This document shows positions 52,526 to 64,000 of a DNA stretch of 64,000 bases, in pieces. The notes beneath the pieces were generated by a model that worked only from the letters and a program-made list of their open reading frames with translations, did not search any database and was not told where the DNA came from. The stretch's first letter is position 1. Each line of letters starts with the position of its first letter. Origin of the DNA: Euryarchaeota archaeon UBA256 (GTDB lineage Archaea; Thermoplasmatota; Poseidoniia; Poseidoniales; Poseidoniaceae); contig DACE01000010.1 in assembly GCA_002494645.1 (NCBI GenBank), forward strand, positions 18,441 through 82,440. Direction: 5' to 3'. A program made the position numbers and the translations under genes.

Positions 52526-54568
52526 TTAATCCCACTTATTGGATGGATTGGCGAAAGATTCTGCGAGTCGTTGCGCTCGTGTAAAGCGACGAAGCTCAAG
52601 ACTGCTGGCAACAATACCAAGCACCAAACCAAGCCACATCAAAAGTGGACCATATGGAGTCAATCCCTCAGCATTCTGAAGACCCCATTGTTCAACAAGG
52701 TCTCCCGTATCAAAGCCGTTTGATGCCAAGAAGGTGACATCCAATAAATCCAAATCACAATCGCAGAGGCTGATCGATATTCGTTCTGGGAAAAGAGAAC
52801 CTTGCAAACGCACCCATTGACCTTCATCGATGGAAGCGGGACGAGTTGCCCAGGCTGGGGCGTTCACTGAACCAGTTGATTGGGTTGCGACCATATCGGC
52901 ATTGATATGGAATACAGATGACCTTGGCAGTTCATCCACCACCAATAAGGCCTCAAGCATGAGAAGGTCAAGGAGCAATGAACGCCCAGCAAGGAGAATG
53001 AAACGAATTGTTTGGTCCTCCAGCATCCCTGTGTTCGTAACTTGATTTTGGCCTTCTGCAACCTGTCCGAAAATAACTTCGTCCAAACGAAGATCTTCAA
53101 GTTCTGGAACAATCAATTGCCAGCGACCGTCGTCAAGAGGTATCGCCTTTTCTATAGAGACTCTCATCTTTAGATTCTCTCCCGGCAACATGCCCCATGT
53201 CGACCCGGTGTGAGTGACGAGTGTCTGGTCTGGGACGCCTGGCGATGAAACATCCCAGAGTTGTTGAAGGCGCATTTCGATGAGGTCGTCAAGGGTAATC
53301 TCATCCTCATATTGGACCTCATCTGCCATGGCAAAGATGGGGTGTAATATTCCTCCAATCAGTAACATAAAGACACCTGGGACGAACAATCCAAAGCGCA
53401 AACTGTAGGAGGTTGTTGGCCGTACTGCAACCAGGAGGAAGACTCCGAACATGACCACCGCCATAATGAGCAAAGCCAGTCCCTGTTCGTGAAGGACATA
53501 GGGGCGGTCCACATCGCCAAGCAAGGCGACGCCATGAGGGTAATAACTTGCAGAAGCGAAACCGCTGGGGTCTGTAGGCCCAAGACTTTCATAGCCAAAT
53601 ACGCCAGACCAAGTATAGGCTTGGAATTTGTCGGCTGACCCATGTAAGCAAAGCGAGTAATCACCCGTCGCTAAGGCCCTCCATCTGTAGGTCATTTTGA
53701 CTGAATCGCCATCATCTTCTACGATCACATCTGGCTGTGGAGACAGGCGTCCAGCAGAAGTAATGAGGTCTGGAACAGGATGCGGTTGTTCCAGTTCAAT
53801 AGGGACCGTTTGCCATTCAACCATCAGGCGCAGTACTTCATGAGTTTCAATTTCAAAGGACCAACAATCGTAATCATCACCAACAAGCGCACCAGGATGA
53901 ACGTCCTCAAACAGGGTCGACACAGGTTGAGTTCTTGATGAGGGTTCGTCGCTGTCAGCGTTTTGAGGATCAACCGACCAAGGAATATCCATTTTCAAAA
54001 AAGAGGCCCCGCGCATGTTCAATTCCCATGTACCTGGGCGGTCAATCGTGGCGGTGATGATGAGGCGAATCGGGTCATCAAGCCACATGACCCGTCCGGA
54101 TGATTGAGAAAGAGATTCATCCTCAAGCGTATAGGGCTCATAGGTGCTGGAGGGAAGAAGAATTTGGTCAAAGGACCACACGTTGACATTCTGCCCCAGT
54201 ATCAGCCGGACTTCCATGGCAGGACGAAACAACGCCCCAGCCTCGGTTTGGTGGCGGAAATCGAGTTCAAATTCACTTAACAGTTCAGGAAGCAATGCGA
54301 TGTGCGTTTGCCCCGGATCTGCCTCGAACTCAAAGGTTACTTGTTCTGTCTGAAAGGTGTTAGCAAAAGATTGTTCAGTGACTTTTTCTTCACCGACGGG
54401 CGTGGGCGTTAACACACAGTCGTTGTCTGAACGGCATGAAAGATACAGGTCCCCCCCTTCATTGGCCATGACAAGGCCTGCCGAAGCGGGGGCGGTTACG
54501 GCGTGAGATACCGTAGCGAGCATGAAGACCATGACGAGTAAGAACGAATGCTGCCAAAGTGGCTTCAT
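52526..54568 (-). CDS. Large secreted/membrane protein with PPC-like domain
   Basis: A 680-residue envelope protein of unknown role. A signal peptide is evident (MKPLWQHSFLLVMVFMLATV). The first outer part (residues 30-360) includes a PPC-like segment (YDCWSFEIETHEVLRLMVEW, YSLCLHGSADKFQ). Two membrane helices lie near residues 370-420 (LLIMAVVMFGVFLLVAV, LFVPGVFMLLIGGILHPIFA), then a second outer part, and a last helix (LLMWLGLVLGIVASSLEL) with a basic tail. GAGGTGA stands eight bases before the ATG at 54568. I see no catalytic motif. Confidence 0.65.
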   Translation of the reverse strand: MKPLWQHSFLLVMVFMLATVSHAVTAPASAGLVMANEGGDLYLSCRSDNDCVLTPTPVGEEKVTEQSFANTFQTEQVTFEFEADPGQTHIALLPELLSEFELDFRHQTEAGALFRPAMEVRLILGQNVNVWSFDQILLPSSTYEPYTLEDESLSQSSGRVMWLDDPIRLIITATIDRPGTWELNMRGASFLKMDIPWSVDPQNADSDEPSSRTQPVSTLFEDVHPGALVGDDYDCWSFEIETHEVLRLMVEWQTVPIELEQPHPVPDLITSAGRLSPQPDVIVEDDGDSVKMTYRWRALATGDYSLCLHGSADKFQAYTWSGVFGYESLGPTDPSGFASASYYPHGVALLGDVDRPYVLHEQGLALLIMAVVMFGVFLLVAVRPTTSYSLRFGLFVPGVFMLLIGGILHPIFAMADEVQYEDEITLDDLIEMRLQQLWDVSSPGVPDQTLVTHTGSTWGMLPGENLKMRVSIEKAIPLDDGRWQLIVPELEDLRLDEVIFGQVAEGQNQVTNTGMLEDQTIRFILLAGRSLLLDLLMLEALLVVDELPRSSVFHINADMVATQSTGSVNAPAWATRPASIDEGQWVRLQGSLFPERISISLCDCDLDLLDVTFLASNGFDTGDLVEQWGLQNAEGLTPYGPLLMWLGLVLGIVASSLELRRFTRAQRLAESFANPSNKWD

Positions 54569-54608
54569 CAACACGGTCACCTCGTTTTTTCGAGTTTGTC
54601 ATGATATA

Positions 54609-55139
54609 TCATTGAGCGTCCTGAATGGGTCGGTCTTCAAGCAATTTGCGACATCTACGACACTGAAATTTACCGTTGCTTTTTCGTTGACGTGGAAAGG
54701 ATTCTTGGCACGATGGACAGAACCACAGCCATCGGGCTCGTGCGAGCCGCATTTCGTGCGTGAATGCTTTTCCCATCCCCGCCGCAACACGGTTTGGCCA
54801 TTGAGCCTCAAGGGCCCGAAAGACGCTGTCGTGAGCCCTGAACCCAAGAACATGAAGAAATTCGTGGAACAAAACAAAGGCTGCATAATCATTCCAACGC
54901 TGGTCGAGAAGCCGTGGATGCAACTCGACGACGTGAACTTTGAGTGACCCGTCTTCGAGACGATTCCATCGAGTTACACCGTGACGTTGGGTCGCGTTTT
55001 TTCGAAGAAGCCCAAGAGATACGGTGCGAAGTACTCCCGTATCCGTCGTAGCAAAGGAGGAGAGCGTTTCAATCAAAGCAACCACTTCCAGCCTCAACCC
55101 TTCGAGGTGCTGCTGTTGTTCTCGATTCGCCTTGACCAT
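54609..55139 (-). CDS. SprT-like zinc metalloprotease with zinc ribbon
   Basis: A 176-residue protein with HEFLH near residues 92-96 (FVLFHEFLHVLGFRAHD, HExxH) and a downstream zinc ribbon CPSC ... CRRC near the C-terminus. This is the SprT/SPRTN plan; SPRTN cleaves DNA-protein crosslinks, and bacterial SprT is of unknown function. Which role applies is not known. ATG 55139 with AGGTGGC six bases upstream is preferred over GTG 55148. It follows the thioesterase gene, 9 bases after its stop. A DNA-damage role would fit the DNA-maintenance theme nearby but is unproven. Confidence 0.78.
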   Translation of the reverse strand: MVKANREQQQHLEGLRLEVVALIETLSSFATTDTGVLRTVSLGLLRKNATQRHGVTRWNRLEDGSLKVHVVELHPRLLDQRWNDYAAFVLFHEFLHVLGFRAHDSVFRALEAQWPNRVAAGMGKAFTHEMRLARARWLWFCPSCQESFPRQRKSNGKFQCRRCRKLLEDRPIQDAQ

Positions 55140-55148
55140 TGTCGCCAC

Positions 55149-55616
55149 CTATGACCAGCGATGATAGGCAGGATGGCCTTCCTTGACGGCAACAAAGAGA
55201 CCATTGCCTGTGGCACAAAGCTTTCCTTCGGCCTTGAGGGTGAGGCTCACTTCTGCACGGTCATCACCCAGAGATTCGATTTGACTCTCGATGGTTAGTG
55301 TGACGCCGAGGGGCGTCGGACGACGTAATTTGACGCTGTATGAAGCCGTCACGGTGCAGGGCGGTTCTGAATCCTCGGAAGCATCCATCAGTGCAACTGC
55401 TGCGGTCCAATTGCCGTGACAGTCAAGCAGGGTCCCGATGATGCCGCCGTTAATCATGCCGGGAAAGGCTTGGTGATGGCCATCTGGCGTGAACTCCATG
55501 CGCAAACCGTTTTCAATTCGATGGGAATTAATTCGTAATCCCTCGGTATTTGCTGGTCCACAACCGAAACATATCGATGAAGGGGCGTAGGTTTGTTGAA
55601 CGCTGGGTTGGTCCAT
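55149..55616 (-). CDS. PaaI-like hotdog thioesterase
   Basis: A 155-residue acyl-CoA thioesterase-like protein. The hotdog core has DGHHQAFPGMINGGIIGTLL followed by DCHGNWTAAVAL, close to the PaaI signature (HxxxPGxxHGG...D). SYSVKLRRPTPLGVTLTIES follows as the central sheet, and a Cys-x-x-Cys pair lies near residue 17 (CFGCGPANTEGL). The frame opens to 55853, but conservation starts near ATG 55616, so that start is used. It faces the deacylase gene across a short gap with divergent promoters. Confidence 0.8.
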   Translation of the reverse strand: MDQPSVQQTYAPSSICFGCGPANTEGLRINSHRIENGLRMEFTPDGHHQAFPGMINGGIIGTLLDCHGNWTAAVALMDASEDSEPPCTVTASYSVKLRRPTPLGVTLTIESQIESLGDDRAEVSLTLKAEGKLCATGNGLFVAVKEGHPAYHRWS

Positions 55617-55671
55617 AAGGAATCTACAACCACGACGCTTGATGATACTTCCCACCTCTTGGAGCGTGCGC

Positions 55672-57015
55672 ATGGTTCTTGAATCGGGTGAACCTCCCAC
55701 CACCATGGGCAAGCGGAAAAAGAAGACCATCCGCAAGGTCCGTGTCGCACATGAATTGCCAAAACGAAGGAAAATTGCAATTGAAGAAGCGATGAAAGCA
55801 CACAAAACAGAGGACCGTCCGGAATGGGACCGGGGATCTGAATGGGGCGACATCCGCTTCTATCGTAAACGGATCAAACCTGGCACCTTGCGAACCGTAA
55901 AGATGCCCTTGCTGAACGTCAACTTAGGCGATAGTTGGCCCGTACCAGTGACCGTGATTCATGGAGCTCGCCCAGGGCCGTGCATTACGATCCTTGGTGG
56001 CATACACGGCGATGAACTCACAGGCCCATCAGCATGCACGCACCTTCTCAGCAATCCATTTACCGATGAGGGGCGTCCTCTTGACCCAAAAACAATGGCA
56101 GGTACGTTGCGCATTGTACCCGTCGTGAACCTGCCTGGCTATCGAGGAAAGTCAAGGTATTTCCCTGACGGGCGCGACCTCAATCGACAATTTCCTGGAA
56201 ACCCCGGGGGGTCAACAACCAAACGCGTTGCCAACCAAGTTTGGAAACATCTTGTTGAGGAGAGTGATGCCATCATTGACCTCCATAGTGCTGCGAAGGG
56301 GCGGACAAATATGCCCCAGATACGTGTCGATATGACGCATGCGAGTTCATACTTACTTGCCAAGTCATTCGGTATTGAAATCCTCCTTGACTCCATCGCT
56401 CCAAAGGGAACATTGCGTCGCTCTGCCAATGCGGTTGATATCCCAGTAATCACTTATGAAGGAGGTGGAGCAGATTTCCTTGGCGACCAATCGGTCAAGG
56501 TTGCCGTCCACGGCGTGATGAATGCATTACGTTCGCTTCGCATGATACCAGGAAACCCCCAACGACCTAAGTTCCGCATCATGGCAAGCGGTTCGATATG
56601 GTTGAGAGCCGGAGAAGGTGGTCTCTTGGACATGTTTGTCACTGCTGGAAATGTCATGCGGGAGGGAGAGGTTGTTGCCACAATTTCTGACCCTGCAACA
56701 CCAGGCATGACTGTGGATATCGTGGCACCAGAAGACGGCCTCATCATTGGAGCTGCGACAAATCCATTCACAGCAGCGGGTATGCCAGTAGGTCATTTCC
56801 TTCCTATCGCCAAACATTTCTCTCTTCTTGAAGAGCAGATTGACGAAAACGGCCGCTTTATCATCAATGGAAGTCAGGAGGAACGTGTCTGGCGTGAAGA
56901 ACACGAAATCAATGAAATCTCACTCGAGGGTGAATGGAGCGGTGGTGTCATTGATTCGGAATGGATCAATTCCAACTTGACCAATGAGGAAAGTGAGGCA
57001 GAGGAAGCCGATTGA
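55672..57015 (+). CDS. Succinylglutamate desuccinylase/aspartoacylase family metallohydrolase
   Basis: Zinc hydrolase of the AstE/ASPA family in the carboxypeptidase fold, cutting an amide-linked acyl group. Zinc ligands are in LGGIHGDELTG (HxxE) and DLHSAAKGRTN. A GRDLNRQFPG substrate loop and ITYEGGGADFLG follow. A C-terminal beta-sandwich (WLRAGEGGLLDMFVTAGNVM, VDIVAPEDGLIIGAATNPF) is typical of the AstE-like branch. The 447-residue protein carries a basic N-terminal extension (MGKRKKKTIRKVRVAHELPK), which may bind nucleic acid or the membrane. GGAG stands seven bases before ATG 55672. The substrate is unknown. Confidence 0.82.
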   Translation: MVLESGEPPTTMGKRKKKTIRKVRVAHELPKRRKIAIEEAMKAHKTEDRPEWDRGSEWGDIRFYRKRIKPGTLRTVKMPLLNVNLGDSWPVPVTVIHGARPGPCITILGGIHGDELTGPSACTHLLSNPFTDEGRPLDPKTMAGTLRIVPVVNLPGYRGKSRYFPDGRDLNRQFPGNPGGSTTKRVANQVWKHLVEESDAIIDLHSAAKGRTNMPQIRVDMTHASSYLLAKSFGIEILLDSIAPKGTLRRSANAVDIPVITYEGGGADFLGDQSVKVAVHGVMNALRSLRMIPGNPQRPKFRIMASGSIWLRAGEGGLLDMFVTAGNVMREGEVVATISDPATPGMTVDIVAPEDGLIIGAATNPFTAAGMPVGHFLPIAKHFSLLEEQIDENGRFIINGSQEERVWREEHEINEISLEGEWSGGVIDSEWINSNLTNEESEAEEAD

Positions 57016-57071
57016 CATCCTTGTAGGGGGAAGATTGAATCACAAGGAAACCAAGGTGTGGATGGAATCAC

Positions 57072-57233
57072 ATGCCGATTGATATACTACCCGACAAATT
57101 AATCGAAAATGTCCTCGAGGATGTTGGAAACAAACTTGATGAAAAATATGGTAAAGGCGACTGGGTGAAGCGAGGGTATTGGCTTCTTGTCATCGTAGTA
57201 TTGTCTGTACCGGTGATCTACCTTTTTTGGTGA
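57072..57233 (+). CDS. Small single-helix membrane protein (53 residues)
   Basis: Open frame from ATG 57072 to TGA 57233. The start MPIDILPDKLIENVLEDVGN is an amphipathic helix, and the end WLLVIVVLSVPVIYLFW is one membrane helix with its C-terminus at the membrane face. It sits between the deacylase and isopropylmalate-synthase-like genes, and the ribosome binding site is weak. Small tail-anchored proteins of this kind are common in archaea. The reading frame is clean and the helix is convincing, but expression is not shown. Confidence 0.5.
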   Translation: MPIDILPDKLIENVLEDVGNKLDEKYGKGDWVKRGYWLLVIVVLSVPVIYLFW

Positions 57234-57242
57234 AGAAGTGAA

Positions 57243-58499
57243 TCACTGATTTACAAAGGCAGTGACTGCTGCATGAATTTCCGAATCTTGCATGTTTCGC
57301 TTCTGGCTCTTGGCAACCTCGAAGAGGTGAGCAACCAGGCTGTCTTCTGCCTCGATTCCGTTTTGTTCAAGCCACCATACAATATTTGACCGCCCGGACA
57401 TGTGCCCGATACGAATCACCTGCTTGAGACCAAAATCACCTGCTGGAACACCAGAATATACCCGGTCTGCCAACCAATCATCGCCCTTTCGCATGGCTTT
57501 GATGACGGCGGATGCATGCACACCTGTCCCTGTCTCAAAGGCATCTTCACCAAAGACAGGATAATTTCGAGGCAGTGGAACTTCGATGTATTCATTGGCT
57601 TTTTGCATGTAAGCATCGAGGAGTGTGAGGTCGTTGTCAATGACACCCATGAGTTTGAGATTGACGAGAGTTTGGTCGAGGGGGGCGTTGCCTGCACGTT
57701 CACCAACACCTAGAGCAGTTCCATGAATCACGTCAGCTCCGGCTTCAACCGCAGCAATGTTGTTGGCTACGCCAAGTCCTCGGTCCTGATGGCCGTGCCA
57801 GTTCACTTCGATATCTCTGCGTTGATAACCTGCATCTTTGATCACCTCTTCGTCGATAAAGGCCAGTAGGCGTTTCACTCCGTTCGGTGTCACGTGACCA
57901 CATGTGTCACAAATACAAAGTCGGCGGACGCCCAATTCCATTGCCCGTTGGTAAATTTTCTTCACATCTTCTGGGTTTGATCGTGTCGTATCTTCAGTTA
58001 CAAACATGACTGGAACATCGTTTTCGACTGCATAGGATACTGCACCTTCCATGGTCGTCATCAATTTGTCCATGGTCCATCCTTCTGTGTACTGACGGAT
58101 AGGGCTGGTGCCCAAGAAAGCTGAAGCCTGAATTTCCATCTCGTGTTTGGCTTGCATCTCAACCAATGGCTCGATGTCACCCATCAAGGTTCGGACTGCT
58201 GCACCAGGTCGGATTGAGTACCCTTGTTCACCGATGTGAGTCAACATGGCATCGATATGGTTTCGATGGAAGGGCCCTGCTCCAGGGAGTCCCAAATCCA
58301 CTTTTTGAATCCCAAGTTGTTCCATATAATCAAGGAGTTCAATCTTCTGTTCAATGGTGGGATTACGAGCACTCGGACTTTGTAGCCCGTCGCGTAGTGT
58401 CTCGTCATCAAACCAAACGCCATGAGGATGATTGGACGAGTTACGTTTGAATTCGTAGTCAACTTCGTTCCAATCGTATATGAGAGACCGTTCATCCAT
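57243..58499 (-). CDS. 2-isopropylmalate synthase-like enzyme (DRE-TIM metallolyase)
   Basis: Claisen-condensing enzyme of the LeuA/homocitrate/citramalate family. The start reads DDETLRDGLQSPSARNPTIE, where the usual RDGEQ is RDGLQ. Metal-binding HGHQD and the end AAVEAGADVIHGTALGVGER with GNAPLDQTLVNL are as in IPMS. ATG 58499 has AGGTGA six bases upstream. At 418 residues it lacks the C-terminal regulatory LeuA dimer domain, so it may not be feedback-controlled. Substrate options: isopropylmalate, citramalate, homocitrate or a related acid. Convergent with the small membrane protein, 9 bases apart. Confidence 0.82.
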   Translation of the reverse strand: MDERSLIYDWNEVDYEFKRNSSNHPHGVWFDDETLRDGLQSPSARNPTIEQKIELLDYMEQLGIQKVDLGLPGAGPFHRNHIDAMLTHIGEQGYSIRPGAAVRTLMGDIEPLVEMQAKHEMEIQASAFLGTSPIRQYTEGWTMDKLMTTMEGAVSYAVENDVPVMFVTEDTTRSNPEDVKKIYQRAMELGVRRLCICDTCGHVTPNGVKRLLAFIDEEVIKDAGYQRRDIEVNWHGHQDRGLGVANNIAAVEAGADVIHGTALGVGERAGNAPLDQTLVNLKLMGVIDNDLTLLDAYMQKANEYIEVPLPRNYPVFGEDAFETGTGVHASAVIKAMRKGDDWLADRVYSGVPAGDFGLKQVIRIGHMSGRSNIVWWLEQNGIEAEDSLVAHLFEVAKSQKRNMQDSEIHAAVTAFVNQ

Positions 58500-58587
58500 A
58501 TGATTCACCTGCCGGGCAGAGGGTGCCGAGCAAGTCCCCATGGGGCGGCTTCCCGTTTGAATGCGTCGCTTGGACCCTTTGCTTGCT

Positions 58588-63247
<4,660 letters not shown>

Positions 63248-63558
63248 TTAATTCACCATTTTTTGAGAGGATTGTTGGAGTGAATTGGTCGCTGGAGCCG
63301 TGAGGAACTGAGCAAAAAATTCACATCATCCTCCTATAAAATCTACTCACCGTGAAGGGGTATAAACCTAACTGCTTTTCAACATTAAAAACGAGGTATT
63401 GAGAGCAAATTTTGTGCTCCGAATCCGTATTGAAAACGCGCATTGACGGCGAAGGGAAACAGAAGAGAAAGAATCCTGTTTTAAACGTCAAGAATGCCCC
63501 AAGAATTGGCTACCACTTGAGACGAGAGCGTTAAGAAGAGGACACGGGTGGGCAAGGC
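63248..63558. other. Intergenic region between gyrB and aroD
   Basis: A 311-base stretch without a supported gene; it is AT-rich in its middle. It has TATA-like words: TCCTATAAAATC (near 63331-63342) and GGGTATAAACC (near 63357-63368). The first, read on the minus strand (TTTTATAG), lies about 90 bases before gyrB. Neither lies at an ideal distance for a leaderless gyrB or aroD message, so longer leaders or a small RNA are possible. No replication-origin motif or Cdc6 gene is seen. Confidence 0.5.
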
Positions 63559-64000
63559 ATGGCTGACCCTCAAATTTGTGCATCGCTTGAAGGCACCACG
63601 GTCAAAGAGATGGCTGACGAAGCGGCGCGTGCAAACATTGCAGGTGCAGATTTGGTCGAAGTCCGTTTTGATCGACTCTACCTCAAGAAACCCGAACCCA
63701 ACAAGGTCGAAGATGAAAACGGGGAAATTCGCCACGTCATGCCTCCAGAAGATGAATGGCATGTCCGTGACATGAATGACGTAGAAGTAAGCGCTGCACT
63801 TTCATCACTCAAAGAAAGCATCCCTCTTCCTGTGATTTTCACAGTCCGCCCTCGTGACGAAGGCGGTTTCTTCCCAGGAACTGATGAAGAGCGGATCGAG
63901 ATTCTCCGACAAGGCATCACCTCCACGGTGAAATCTGTCGACCTTGAATTATCAATCCCCGACGCAATTCGTACCGAATTGCTTGAACTTGCAGCATCAA
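63559..64000 (+). CDS. aroD: 3-dehydroquinate dehydratase, type I, partial
   Basis: Shikimate-pathway enzyme that removes water from dehydroquinate through a Schiff-base lysine. The visible 147 residues show the type I start (ADPQICASLEGTTVKEMADE), AGADLVEVRFDRLYLKK and VIFTVRPRDEGGFFPGTDEE, with Glu and Arg ligands as in AroD. The catalytic lysine and His lie beyond the window edge. It is preceded by a GGGTGGG Shine-Dalgarno-like sequence, and ATG 63559 is the start. A fusion to AroE cannot be judged. AroA is at 31748. Confidence 0.88.
   Translation, partial: MADPQICASLEGTTVKEMADEAARANIAGADLVEVRFDRLYLKKPEPNKVEDENGEIRHVMPPEDEWHVRDMNDVEVSAALSSLKESIPLPVIFTVRPRDEGGFFPGTDEERIEILRQGITSTVKSVDLELSIPDAIRTELLELAAS

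Noticed and set aside
63248..63558. Chromosomal replication origin next to gyrase
   Set aside because: No Cdc6/Orc1 gene and no repeated origin-box pattern is visible; AT-rich content alone is not enough.

Overview
The window looks like a contiguous chromosomal segment of a surface-ocean euryarchaeon, most likely Marine Group II (Candidatus Poseidoniales, Thermoplasmatota). Archaeal information genes (ribosomal proteins L37e, L44e, S27e and L10e, aIF2-alpha, Nop10, ABCE1, Cgi121, RPA with its partner, Hel308) sit beside genes of bacterial type (gyrB-gyrA, mutS-mutL, a Tad-like secretion ATPase, glutaryl-CoA dehydrogenase). This mix, the very tight gene packing and the many leaderless-looking TATA promoters fit that group. 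The assignment is inference from gene content; no rRNA or marker tree is available. I see no insertion sequence, prophage, CRISPR array or rRNA. There is one tRNA.

Layout. 1-4150: a zinc-ribbon protein cut by the window edge, then two adjacent head-to-head prenyl synthases (squalene/phytoene synthase family) and an NTF2-like protein. 4250-13560: glutaryl-CoA dehydrogenase, a membrane-anchored beta-propeller, a small conserved-looking protein, TyrRS, a free-standing MCM N-terminal-domain protein, ETF beta/alpha, an MBL-fold hydrolase and a propeller-PKD protein. 13620-19300: purF, L37e and two membrane proteins on the minus strand, then the translation cluster L44e-S27e-aIF2alpha-Nop10-PAC2 on the plus strand, closed by tRNA-Ser(CGA). 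19327-26980: a ubiquitin-fold sulfur-carrier-like protein, then a minus-strand run L10e-ABCE1-nuclease-nuclease with two paralogous Cas4/RecB-type Fe-S nucleases carrying OB-fold tails, and a second membrane propeller. 27086-36944: mutS-mutL, aroA, moaA, an archaeal pilin, geranylgeranyl reductase and a prenyl diphosphate synthase. 37026-42917: a hydroxymethylbilane-synthase-like protein without the cofactor cysteine, a triple-SAP-like protein, and a Tad-like cluster (ATPase plus two F-type membrane proteins plus a small protein). 42972-58500: RPA and its partner, TldD/TldE, Cgi121, Hel308, several envelope or unknown proteins, a SprT-like protease, a hotdog thioesterase, a deacylase and an isopropylmalate-synthase-like enzyme. 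58588-64000: gyrB-gyrA, a 311-base intergenic stretch and the start of aroD.

How the genes fit together. Glutaryl-CoA dehydrogenase can pass electrons to the ETF encoded 4 kb away. AroA and AroD belong to the shikimate pathway. The prenyl diphosphate synthase, geranylgeranyl reductase and the two squalene/phytoene synthases form an isoprenoid set for lipids, quinones, squalene or carotenoids. MutS/MutL, RPA, Hel308, gyrase, the MCM-N protein, the SAP protein and the two Fe-S nucleases make a large DNA-maintenance content. Four convergent gene pairs meet with no bases between their stop codons, all through the same hexamer TAATCA, which shows how compressed this genome is.

The best candidates for something undescribed are the tandem Fe-S nuclease-OB pair in the ribosome-recycling operon, the ATPase-less MCM-like protein, the cofactor-less HMBS-like protein, and a hairpin that covers the Shine-Dalgarno sequence of aIF2-alpha.
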